Origin: RPQJ01 sp963746325
GTDB taxonomy: Bacteria > Pseudomonadota > Gammaproteobacteria > Steroidobacterales > Steroidobacteraceae
Length of the DNA: 64,000 bases
Assembly: GCA_963746325.1 (NCBI GenBank)
Contig: CAVVBC010000031.1
Coordinates: forward strand, 1 to 64,000
Reading direction: 5' to 3'
Positions within the stretch are counted from its first letter, which is position 1; each line of letters starts with the position of its first letter. The translations under genes and the position numbers were made by a program. Positions 38,064-47,221 of the stretch are shown here, in pieces. The notes under the pieces were generated by a model that was not told the origin of the DNA, did not search any database, and saw nothing but the letters and a program-made list of their open reading frames with translations.

Positions 38064-38984
38064 ATGGCGCGTATTGCAGGTCTTGTGGTGCTGCTGCTGG
38101 CTCCGGCCGCTGGCCTGTATTTGTCAGGCTACCCGGAGTTCGGGCGCGACTTCGTTCTCGGCACCGTGCTGGCGTTCCATCTGGGCGTACTGGCGCGGCC
38201 CCTGGCGCCATTCAGTTTCCTGATTGCAGGTGTGTATACGGCGGCAGCCATCACTGCGAACTTCACCGACGGGGTGGCAGCCCTGATCGTCGCCTGCGCG
38301 GCGGCGACCGGCGCGGCAAGTTCGCTGGGTTTTCATCGCGGTCTGCAGGCTCTGCTGGCGGCGACGCTCATCGGCTCGTTCGAACCGGCGACTGCAACCG
38401 TGGCGGCTGTTCGCGGCCTCGCGCTGCTGGGCGGCTGCCTGTACGGCCTGGTGCTCGTCCAGACCGTGGCCCGCACGCTGGTTGCGCGGCCGCTGGCCGT
38501 GGATTCCACTACGGCGCTCAGCTATTCCGTGCTGCTTGCAGTGCTCGTCCTGGTCGCGTGGCTCACCGCGCGCGCCATGGGCCTCGAACAGGGTTGGTGG
38601 CTGCCCCTGACCGTGGCTGCGCTCGGCGAGCCGTGGCTCAAGAGCACGCCTGGCAAGGCCGTCTCGCGCCTGGCGCTGGCGCTGGCGGGCACGCTCGCAA
38701 CGCTGGTCGCACTGGAAGCCGTTGCCCAGCCCTCCCTGCGCGCCGCGCTGGCCGTGACGCTGCTGCTTGCACTGCTGAGCCTCGGCCGCGGTCGTGCGGA
38801 CGTGCAGGATTTCCTGCTGACTCCCGTGCTGCTCCTGTTGGCGGCTGGCGTCAGTGGCTACTCGCTCGGCCTGAACGTGGGCGGCGCGCTGCTGGCGTTC
38901 CTGGTCGTTGCCACGTTCACGTTGCTGGGCAAGTGGGTGCTGTGGACGCTGCGCCCCGACACGGGGCACTTCGTCTCAGCCTGA
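38064..38984 (+). CDS. FUSC-like integral membrane protein
   Basis: A 306-residue protein with about ten hydrophobic segments in two sets separated by a short cytoplasmic stretch (GLEQGWWLPLTVAALGEPWLK). This region resembles the FUSC/aromatic acid exporter motif, in which WWLPLT precedes the loop. It has no ATPase or periplasmic domain. A transport role is plausible, but no substrate is suggested. No strong ribosome site is seen before the ATG. It converges with the PLP lyase-like gene. Confidence 0.7.
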   Translation: MARIAGLVVLLLAPAAGLYLSGYPEFGRDFVLGTVLAFHLGVLARPLAPFSFLIAGVYTAAAITANFTDGVAALIVACAAATGAASSLGFHRGLQALLAATLIGSFEPATATVAAVRGLALLGGCLYGLVLVQTVARTLVARPLAVDSTTALSYSVLLAVLVLVAWLTARAMGLEQGWWLPLTVAALGEPWLKSTPGKAVSRLALALAGTLATLVALEAVAQPSLRAALAVTLLLALLSLGRGRADVQDFLLTPVLLLLAAGVSGYSLGLNVGGALLAFLVVATFTLLGKWVLWTLRPDTGHFVSA

Positions 38985-38995
38985 GCAGTCCTCCG

Positions 38996-40828
38996 TCATT
39001 GCCCAAGCATGCTGCGCATGCGCGGACGACTGGCGGCATAGCGCCGATGGACGTCGACATAGGTCGATTCGTACAGCGCATCGATCTCGTGTGGCTGGCC
39101 AAAATGCTGGGCGAAGCCGGGGCATTCGGGCTCGAGCGCGAGTTCGGCGGCCTGCATCAGGTGGGCCAGCAGGCTGCGAGGGTCCTCGTCGCCCACGGCA
39201 ATCCGGATCGTCGTCAGCGAGATGCCCGCTTCGTGCAGCGCAGCTTCCGACAACTCTGAGTGACTCGTCAGCGCCGGGCACACGACGACCGTGTTCACCT
39301 GTCCCAGCGTGACCTGCAGGCCGAATGCGGGTTCAAGGCAGTCGAAGAAGCGCTGGAAAGCATGGCGCGAGATGCCGCGGCCCATCTCGGTGTCGAGGTC
39401 GATCGTGAACAGCGGCGCCGGCAGGCCCAGGAACATCTGGCGTTCGCGCAAGGCGAAGTTCTCGTTGCCTTCGACGGCTGAGCAGCGGACGTTGATCGCC
39501 GGGTGCGCGGCGAGTGCGCGCGCGAGCACCAGCGTGTTGATGCACTTGAGCAGCACCCGCACCTCGACGGTATGCATGCCGTTGATCACCTCGAACGCCT
39601 TGTCCGCATCGAGGAAGGCGCCCTTGATGTAGTAGACGTTCCAGAACAGCGTCTCGTCCCAGCGGTACACGCAGGGCTTGCCGTCGGGTCCGGTCGCCGT
39701 GACGCTGTCGCCCTTCGGGATGAACATGCGTTCGTTGCGGCCGATGCATACGCCGGCGGTGGTCGTGCCCGTGCCCGCGAGATCCTTGGTGTAGGAGTGG
39801 ATCACGAAGTCGGGGCGTTCCATCGGGTCGGTACGCTGCAGCACCGGCTGCAGGATCGGCGTGCCGACAGTGGCGTCGCAGATCACCGTCAGCCCGTACT
39901 CGTGCGCCGCGCGGCAGATGGCGGGCACGTCGAGCACGTAGCCGTGCGGGTTGCACGGGGATTCGAGGAAGACGTAGATGCGGCGGCCGCGTTCGAGCCG
40001 GTCACGATGCTTGGCGAGCGTCGCCTGCAGGGCGCGGCCGAAGTCCTCCACCGTGAAGCCATCGAACCATTCGACCGCGACGTCGAGGTTGCTTTTCTTG
40101 CCGTACCAGTCGTGCAGCAGCTGGTAAGTGCCGCCGTAGACGTTGCGGCTCGACAGCACGACGTCGTTGTAACCCACGAGGTTGGCGAGCGTCGCGTCGA
40201 TCGCGGCCATCCCGGAATTGAAGTTCCACGCGAGGTATTCGCCGGCCAGCGGCCCGGCCTCGAGGTCGACGATGTGGTTGGCGAGGCTGATCGAGGTGGG
40301 GTTCAGCAGGCGCGAATAGATCTCGAGCAGGGGCTCGCGGCCCTTGAAGGCGTCCTCGACCCACTCGGTGCAGGCGTACATGTAGGTCGCGGTGCGCGTG
40401 ACGACCGGCGTCGCGCTGAAGAGCGCCGTGACGTTGTCGAAGATGGGGTAGGGCCCCTTGATCGCCGACTGCGACGAATCGTGCAGCAGCGACTGGTACG
40501 TCTTGCGCAGCGGGTGCTGCAGCGTGTCGAGGATCTTGGCGAGCTGGAAGCAGAGGAAGCGCTTGGCGTTGAAGCGCGCGACGCGGTCGCGGCCGTCGAG
40601 GTCGGCCAGTTCGCGCAACGTCACGTCCCACAACTGGTGGGCCGCGGCGTTGCCGTCGTAGAGGTGGGTGACGAACTCGGCCATGCGGCGGCCAAACTCG
40701 GAGGCCGGGTCGATCGAAAAGTGGCGCAACTGCTCGTCGACCAGTTGCGGGACGGCCGTGGCGCGGGTGGTGTTGCGACGCGGGCTCAGTTCGCGCACGC
40801 GCGCGAAATCGGGCGGTGGGGTAGCCAT
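38996..40828 (-). CDS. Cys/Met-metabolism PLP enzyme with long N-terminal extension
   Basis: A fold-type I PLP enzyme, 610 residues, of the cystathionine gamma-synthase/lyase superfamily. The PLP lysine is in FVIHSYTKDLAGTGTTTAGV; other family parts are YLAWNFNSGMAAIDATLANL and VFLESPCNPHGYVLDVPAIC. About 190 residues precede the usual catalytic start and do not match a domain I know. The position of conserved residues suggests an active enzyme; the substrate is unknown. The start at 40828 is preferred over a longer frame to 40984. Confidence 0.8.
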   Translation of the reverse strand: MATPPPDFARVRELSPRRNTTRATAVPQLVDEQLRHFSIDPASEFGRRMAEFVTHLYDGNAAAHQLWDVTLRELADLDGRDRVARFNAKRFLCFQLAKILDTLQHPLRKTYQSLLHDSSQSAIKGPYPIFDNVTALFSATPVVTRTATYMYACTEWVEDAFKGREPLLEIYSRLLNPTSISLANHIVDLEAGPLAGEYLAWNFNSGMAAIDATLANLVGYNDVVLSSRNVYGGTYQLLHDWYGKKSNLDVAVEWFDGFTVEDFGRALQATLAKHRDRLERGRRIYVFLESPCNPHGYVLDVPAICRAAHEYGLTVICDATVGTPILQPVLQRTDPMERPDFVIHSYTKDLAGTGTTTAGVCIGRNERMFIPKGDSVTATGPDGKPCVYRWDETLFWNVYYIKGAFLDADKAFEVINGMHTVEVRVLLKCINTLVLARALAAHPAINVRCSAVEGNENFALRERQMFLGLPAPLFTIDLDTEMGRGISRHAFQRFFDCLEPAFGLQVTLGQVNTVVVCPALTSHSELSEAALHEAGISLTTIRIAVGDEDPRSLLAHLMQAAELALEPECPGFAQHFGQPHEIDALYESTYVDVHRRYAASRPRMRSMLGQ

Positions 40829-41051
40829 CGCGGGATGGTACCTGTCCTGTACCGCCTGGGAAGGGGCTTCGTGGCGGCACTCGCGGCGAGGGTTCATGCC
40901 GACTGACCCGGCGTCCGCGGGGTCAGTGGCGTCTGACGGCAACGCAGCGGACGATCCCGCACACTGGCAATTGATCTGCGTCATGGCAGCAAGGCCGTGC
41001 GGGGTCCATCGTGTACCCGCGCGCCCTGGGCCGCGCTTCTACGGCAGCAAC

Positions 41052-43284
41052 ATGCGAACAAGGCTTCGTCTCTCCGGCACGCCGCCACTCCTGCGGTCCG
41101 TGGTCGCGGCGTTGTTGTCGACCGCCGTGACGTTGCCGGTCGGAAGCCAGCCCCTTCCCGCCGCGGGACCCGAGCTCGAGACGATCATGGTGTACGCGCG
41201 GCGAATGACACCCGTGTCGCGCGTGGCGGCGACGGTGACGGTGATCGACCAGACCCGCATCGAGACGACGCTGGCGACTGACATCCGCGACCTGGTGCGT
41301 TATGAGCCGGGCCTCAGCGTACGCAACGACCCGTTCCGCTTCGGGCTCGACACGATCACCGTGCGCGGTCTCGGCGGTAACCGTGTGGCCGTCGAGGTCG
41401 ATGGCATACCCGCCGCGGGTGGCTTTGCCGTGGGCAGTTACGCCGACACCGGTCGGGTCTTCGTCGATCCCGCGTTCGTCGACCGGGTCGAATTCCTGCG
41501 TGGCCCGGCGTCGTCGCTTTACGGCAGCGACGCCATCGGCGGGGTCGTCGCGATGACGACGCTGACGCCCGGGCGACTGCTGGCAACCGGCGGCGAGAAT
41601 CGGCCGTCGCTGCGCACCGAGGCCGGCTACGACACCGAGAACGACGGTTGGCGAGTCGCCGCACTGGCGGCGGGCGAGGCGGGCCCGGCGAGTTGGTTGC
41701 TCGGGCTGGCAAGACGAGAGGGGCACGAGGCCGACACGGCTGCGGACGTGCTCCCCAACCCAACGTGATTCCAGCAGCGACTCGGCAATGCTGAAAGTCA
41801 CTGGCGATGCGCCGGGCGGCGCGCTGACGCTGACCCTGGATGCGAGTCGCATGCGCCAGCAGACGTCCGTCGATGCGTTCCTGGGCGTGGGTCGCTTTCT
41901 CAATACCACGGCGCTCCTGGGCGACGATGAGGTGAGCCGCTATCGCGCCAGTGTGCAGCAATCGTTGGGCGTTGCCCGCCGGTCGTTCGATGCGGCGGAG
42001 TGGAGCGCCTACTGGCAAGGTACCGCAACCGACCAGCAGACCTACGAGACGCGCAAGGCCGTGCCGCCGCGGTCGCCGGCCGTCCAGCTCGATCGCTCGT
42101 TTACTTTCGACGAAAACACGCTCGGCATCGAGTTCACGGCGCTGAAGTCGCTGCGGCCCGGAACCACCACGCATGATCTCGTGTACGGCTTCGAGGCGAT
42201 GCACACGCGGATCGACGAGTTGCGGGACGGACTGCAGACCACGCTGCCCACGGACGAGACCACGGCCACGATCCTGGGTGAAACTTTTCCGTTGCGCGAC
42301 TTGCCTTTGTCATCCATCTACGAGATCGGCGCCTTCGTGCAGGACGAGTTCGGTTTCGACGACTCGCGCTGGACCCTGGTGCCCGGATTGCGGGTGGATT
42401 ACTACGAGTTGTCGCCCGAGGTAGACGCCATCTACCGGGCCGACAACCCGGCGAGCGCGCCGGTGGGCGTCGACGAGCTGTCGCTGGCCCCGAAGCTCGG
42501 GATCCTGTATCGCATCGACGAGCGCCTGGTCGCGTTCTTTCAGTACGCGCACGGGTTTCGCTCGCCGCCGCCCGAAGACGTGAACATCGGGCTCGAGGTG
42601 CCGTTGTTCAACGTGCGCGCGATCCCCAATCCCGACCTGCGCCCGGAGACCAGCGACGGCTTTGAACTGGGCCTGCGCATGACCGGCTCGACGTTCACCG
42701 GCACGATGAGCCTGTTCCAGACCGAATACGCGGATTTCATCGAATCGAAAGTGAACCTGGGCGTCGATCCTGCGACCGGGACCACGCTGTTCCAGTCGCA
42801 GAACGTGGCCGACGCGCGCATCTACGGCGCTGAGATCGACCTGCGCGCGGACGCAGCGGCGTGGTCGTCGTACCTGCAGGGTTGGACGGGACGGCTTGCC
42901 GCCAGCTGGACGCGCGGCGACGATCTCGTGCGCGACCAGCCGCTGAACTCGATCGATCCACCGCGACTGGTGCTCGGTGCACGCTACGACGCTCCCTCCA
43001 GCAAGTGGGGGACGGAATTGCTGCTGACCGCGGTGGAGGCGCAGCGCGACGTCGATCGCAGCCGGGCGGATCTGTTCCGAACCGATGGCTACGCCACGCT
43101 TGATTGGCTGGTCAACGTCACCCTGAGCCCGAAGCTGCGGCTGAACCTCGGGTTATTCAACCTCGCGGACGCCGAATACGTCGAATGGTCGGACGTCCGC
43201 GGGCGTGTAGCCGGTGATCCCCTGATTCCGTACTACACGCGCGCGGGTTTCAGCGCGTCAGCCAGCCTGCGCTACGAGTTCTGA
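41052..43284 (+). CDS. TonB-dependent receptor, haem/haemoprotein type (frameshifted)
   Basis: An outer-membrane gated channel of about 744 residues. From MRTRLRLSGTPPLLRSVVAA (signal) it has a plug domain with TITVRGLGGNRVAVEVDGIP and LRGPASSLYGSDAIGGVV. One indel near 41761-41764 breaks the frame. The barrel then follows, with FFQYAHGFRSPPPEDVNIGL and IPNPDLRPETSDGFELGLR, typical of haemoglobin/haem receptors, and ends in aromatic YEF. No Fur box is evident in the 223 bases upstream. Haem uptake fits the haem-rich denitrification genes nearby but is inference. Confidence 0.88.
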
Positions 43285-43296
43285 CGCGGGCCGAAA

Positions 43297-43941
43297 TCAC
43301 TTGTTGCCGCTGCCGCCGCCGTTCGAGATCTTCGGATCCATCACGACGCGACCGTTCGGGCCATCGAGGCCGATCGAATACTCGTAGACATTCTGGTCAG
43401 ACTCGAGGTCGGTCCAGGACACGGACTTCTGGTCGCTGGACACCACTGGCATCAGGAAGCCGGCCGGCCAGTTGCCCTGTCCAAACACCGGCGCGGGCGC
43501 CGTGGGTTCGCCCGGCGGGTCGATGGCGAGCGCGACCGCCTGGTAGCCGTCGGTGGGCAGGCGGAAGCCCGCGTTGTAGGCGTCATCGCCGAGCGTCACG
43601 GTGATCAGCACATTACCCGGCGGGAAAGTCGAAAGATCGATGTTGCCGGAGTTCAGAACCATGCCGGACTGGCAACCGCCGCCGGTCACGCAAAAGCCCT
43701 CGCTTGCGCTGGCGAAGACGAGTGCATTGTTTTGCCAGCCGATCATGACGCCCGCGGTGCCGATCTGGTTCGGATCGGTTGCGGCCGCGACCAATGGAGC
43801 CGCCGGCGCGGGTTCGGTGACCGCCGCCTCAGGCGTGGCTACCGGAGTCTCGACGGCGGCTTGTTCCGCCGGCTTCGAGCATCCCGCGACGAGGATGGCG
43901 GCAACGATGGCAGGCACCAGTGTCTTCGATTGAATGAGCAT
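43297..43941 (-). CDS. Lipoprotein of unknown function
   Basis: A 214-residue lipoprotein (MLIQSKTLVPAIVAAILVAG followed by lipobox Cys), an Ala/Pro/Glu linker, and a domain with two close cysteines (EGFCVTGGGCQSGMV) and a beta-rich C-terminal half (GNVLITVTLGDDAYNAGF, DQNVYEYSIGLDG). No family recognised. It converges with the TonB receptor and lies downstream of the TIR-TPR gene on the same strand with a 59-base gap, so joint transcription is possible. Confidence 0.7.
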   Translation of the reverse strand: MLIQSKTLVPAIVAAILVAGCSKPAEQAAVETPVATPEAAVTEPAPAAPLVAAATDPNQIGTAGVMIGWQNNALVFASASEGFCVTGGGCQSGMVLNSGNIDLSTFPPGNVLITVTLGDDAYNAGFRLPTDGYQAVALAIDPPGEPTAPAPVFGQGNWPAGFLMPVVSSDQKSVSWTDLESDQNVYEYSIGLDGPNGRVVMDPKISNGGGSGNK

Positions 43942-44000
43942 GCAAAGTTCTCCCTGTGTGAAGCGTCAGCAATGAAGCGAGCGATCTGCTCGCGAACGAA

Positions 44001-46141
44001 TCATGGCGCGGCCGTGACCTTGAGCGTGCCCAGTGCGGGGTGTCGCTCGAATAGCAATACGAAGTCCGGGTGCCGGTACCCATTGGCCGCAAGTCCAGAA
44101 GCGACCTTGCGGGCATCCTCCAGCTTACCGAGCGCCGTGTGCGCCTCTGCCAGCAGCACCAGCCCGTCCGGCCCCTGGCTGCCCTGGTGGCGCGCCAGGA
44201 CGGACGCGATTTCCAGCCACAGCGCATCAGCCCGGTCAGTCAGTCGCGCCTGTCCGGCCAGCGCTGCGCAGTAGATGACGCAGCGTGCGAGGGTCTGGCT
44301 TGTCGCGCGCGATCGACCCGCTCAGGTTGCGTGCGACCGTGGCAAACAGCGTGCGTGCGGCCTGCGCATCCCCAACCCGTGCATGCACCCGCGCCAGTGT
44401 GACCTGTGGCAGGGCCAGGTTCTGGTCGCGCCACTGGGCAACGTCGCCGTCTCGTGCCACCAGTCGTTCGGCGATGTCGATCGAGCGATGCAGACTGGCC
44501 CGCGCCTGGTCGACGTGGCCGACGTGCAACTGAGCCTCGCCGAGCACGGCGTGGGCCATCGAAGTGCGGTCGGCCTGTTGCAGGTTGTCGGGTTCCATCG
44601 CCAGCAATTCGTCGAAGGTGCGTGCCGCGGCCTCGGCTCTTGCCACCGCCGCCAGCAGGTCGCCGGCCGCCATTTCGATCTGCGCCAATCGGTACGTGGC
44701 GGTCGCCATATTGTTGCGAATCAGCGCATTGTCGGACTCGCGGTATCGAGCGTGGCATACAGGTCGAGCTCCGCCAGCCGCGCGCTGCGTGCGTCGGCGA
44801 CCTTGGCCTGCCGGATCAGCGCATCCGCCAGCCACGCGTACGACTGGCCGTGACTGATCAGTCGATCGACGTCCGCGCATCGCCCTGCAGGATCTTTCCT
44901 GAGACGGCGAGCGCCTTGCGGAAGTACGCCTCCGCGGCGATTGCGTCGCCCTGGTCCCACGACAAGGTGCCGAGGTTGCTGTAGGCGAAGCCCAGTTCCT
45001 TCTGCCACTCGACATTGTCCGGCTCGAGCGCCAGCAGGTCCCGCGCGTGATCGTGGTACTGCGTGAACTGCTGCCGCGCACGTGCCCAGTCACCGCGTTG
45101 CCAGGCGATGTAGCCCACCCAGAACTCGGACTGCGCGTGGTCGAAGATGCGTTGCGGATTGCGTGGATCGCGCGCCAGTTGCTCCCGGGTCGTGGCCGCG
45201 GCGGCTTCGTATGCCGTCAGCGCCGCGCCGAGGTCGCCACGCAGGTTGTCGATTTCGCCGACCAGCAACTGCGCCCGCGCCCGGCGGCCGAGCGCGTCGG
45301 GGTCGGCCTGGCCGAGGTCACGCGCGTCGTAGTAGGCGAGGGCGCGCTTGCCGACGCTGTCCAGCACGTCCAGACGTCCGACCGCGTCGAGCCGGGTGCG
45401 CAGGTCCGTCAGCATGAACTCGACGAGGCCTTCGGCGTCGTTGCGCGCCGCTTCGGCTTCCGCCTGCGCCACGCGCGCGACGTTCCGTTGTCGCAGGGCT
45501 TCCAGGGCCAGTCCCGCAAAAAGAATGACGAGTGCGGCCAGCCCCGCGGCGATCGCGCGCATGCGGCGCGAGCGGCGCTGGCTCTCGCGCTGGATCAGTT
45601 CATCGAGCCGGGTACCGGTGAGTCCCGCGACCAGTTTCGAGACGGCAAATTTCTTGCCGTCCCCACCCGGGCGCAGGTCTGCCGCCATCGGCTCCGCGCG
45701 TACGTCCGACACGACTCCGTCCGGGCCGACGTGAAAACGGAGCGCTTCGGGAAAACACTCCGTCGCGGGATCGCCCGAGAACGGCTCGCCGTCGAGAATG
45801 ATCGCGCGCACCCGCCCTTCGCCATGCATGCGCTTGAAGGAACGGACTTCTTCGTTGACCCAGCGCGATGCCACCGCGGCCGGCGAACACAGCACGACGA
45901 GGAACATCGACTCCTGCAGTGCCGATGTGATTTCCGTCGTGAGATCCATCGCCGTGCCGAGTTCGTCACGGTCACGGAAGATCGGTTGCAGGCGCTCGGG
46001 CACGGGCCCGAAAGGAGTGTCGCGGCCGACGATGGCCCGGGGCAGACGGTAGGTTTCCAGCCTGCGGTGCAGCCACTCGGCCCACTTCGCATCGCGATGG
46101 CTGTAGCTGATGAAGGCCCTGTACCGAGCGGATCCGACCAC
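44001..46141 (-). CDS. TIR-domain/transmembrane/TPR protein (three apparent frameshifts)
   Basis: A membrane signalling protein of about 713 residues. The N-terminal TIR domain (ARYRAFISYSHRDAKWAEWL, PIFRDRDELGTAMDL, LVVLCSPAAVASRWVNEEV) has a conserved Glu after the Trp that could be the NADase residue. One transmembrane helix lies at about 194-215, then a charged coiled coil and several tetratricopeptide repeats (WQRGDWARARQQFTQYHDHA; AEAAARTFDELLAMEPDNLQ). Indels near 44875, 44750 and 44275 must be fixed to read to the stop at 44001 (end ALGTLKVTAAP). TIR faces the cytoplasm and the TPRs the periplasm if topology follows the positive charges (RRSRRMR) before the helix. Role unknown. Confidence 0.82.
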
Positions 46142-46235
46142 CGATGCTCCCCTGTCCCCGGCCCGGAGAATAGGGCGACGGCCCGTACAAGGCCAGCACC
46201 ATGATTTAATGACCGCATGGAAGCGCAGAAATTCG

Positions 46236-47136
46236 ATGGATCAGTCGCAGCGGGTCCGGCTCGGGTCGACCGATATTCACGTGTCGCGACTCGCGTGGGG
46301 TATGTGGCGCTTCAAGGGTGATGACCTCGCTCACGCTCGCGCTCTGGTCGACGCGGCGCTCGACTCGGGCATCAACCTGTTCGACACGGCCGACATCTAC
46401 GGTTACAACGGTCGCGAGGGTTTCGGCGACGCCGAAATGCTGCTGGGCCGATTGTTCGCGGCGGATCCAGGCTTGCGTCGCGCGATGGTGCTGGCAAGCA
46501 AGGGCGGCATCATCCCGGGCGTGCCGTACGACTCCAGCGCGGACTACCTGATCTCGGCGTGTGACGCGTCGTTGCGTCGGCTCGGCACCGATCACCTCGA
46601 TCTCTTCCAGGTGCACCGGCCCGATGTGCTGACGCATCCCGCGGAGGTGGCACGCGCGCTCGAGAGCCTCGTGGCGAGTGGCAAGGTCCGGGCGGTCGGC
46701 GTGTCCAACTACACTCCGTCGCAGACTGCGGCCCTGGTTGCGCACCTGGGCATTCCGCTGGCGACAGTGCAACCTGAATTCTCACCGCTGGCGATCGAAC
46801 CGCTCACGGATGGCACGCTCGACCTGGCCATGCAGCATGGCATCGCGGTGCTGGCGTGGTCGCCGCTCGCGGGAGGACGTCTGGGTACAACGGGCGACGA
46901 CGAGCGGGCAAAGCATGTATGCGGCGAACTCGACGCGCAGGCGACACGCTACGGCGTCTCGCGCAGCGCCGCGGCCTATGCGTGGCTCATGGCGCATCCG
47001 GCCGGCGTGATTCCGATCATCGGCAGCCAGCAGGCGAGTCGAATCCGCGAGGCAGCGGACGCCTACAAGGTGCGTTGGTCGCGCACCGACTGGTATCGCG
47101 TGCTGGTCGCGGCGACGGGGCGCCGCGCTGCCCTGA
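46236..47136 (+). CDS. Aldo/keto reductase
   Basis: An NADPH-dependent TIM-barrel reductase close to E. coli YdhF-type enzymes, about 300 residues. Catalytic tetrad Asp and Tyr are in LFDTADIYGYNGREG, Lys in VLASKGGIIPG and His in LDLFQVHRPD; cofactor loop IIGSQQASRIREA. The printed frame runs on to 47228, through a terminator and into the opposite gene. An indel near 47117 would give the usual ending VAARGAALP with a stop at 47134-47136, which I prefer. An alternative ATG lies at 46209. It diverges from the TIR-TPR gene. Confidence 0.87.
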
Positions 47137-47146
47137 GCATGGCAGG

Positions 47147-47180
47147 AAAAAAGGCCCCGACTCTGCAGAAGAGCGGGGCC
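47147..47180 (-). terminator. Rho-independent terminator of the nirS transcript
   Basis: On the minus strand GGCCCCG, an inner CTCT/AGAG pair and CGGGGCC form a long stem followed by TTTTTT, 42 bases after the nirS stop. Confidence 0.88.
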
Positions 47181-47221
47181 ACAAGCGCGCATGTCTGCGC
47201 GTGGGAGCCAGTAACGGCCGG

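Noticed and set aside
40829..41051. Fur box before the TonB receptor
   Set aside because: No GATAATGAT-like repeats; only a weak AATT core, insufficient to call.
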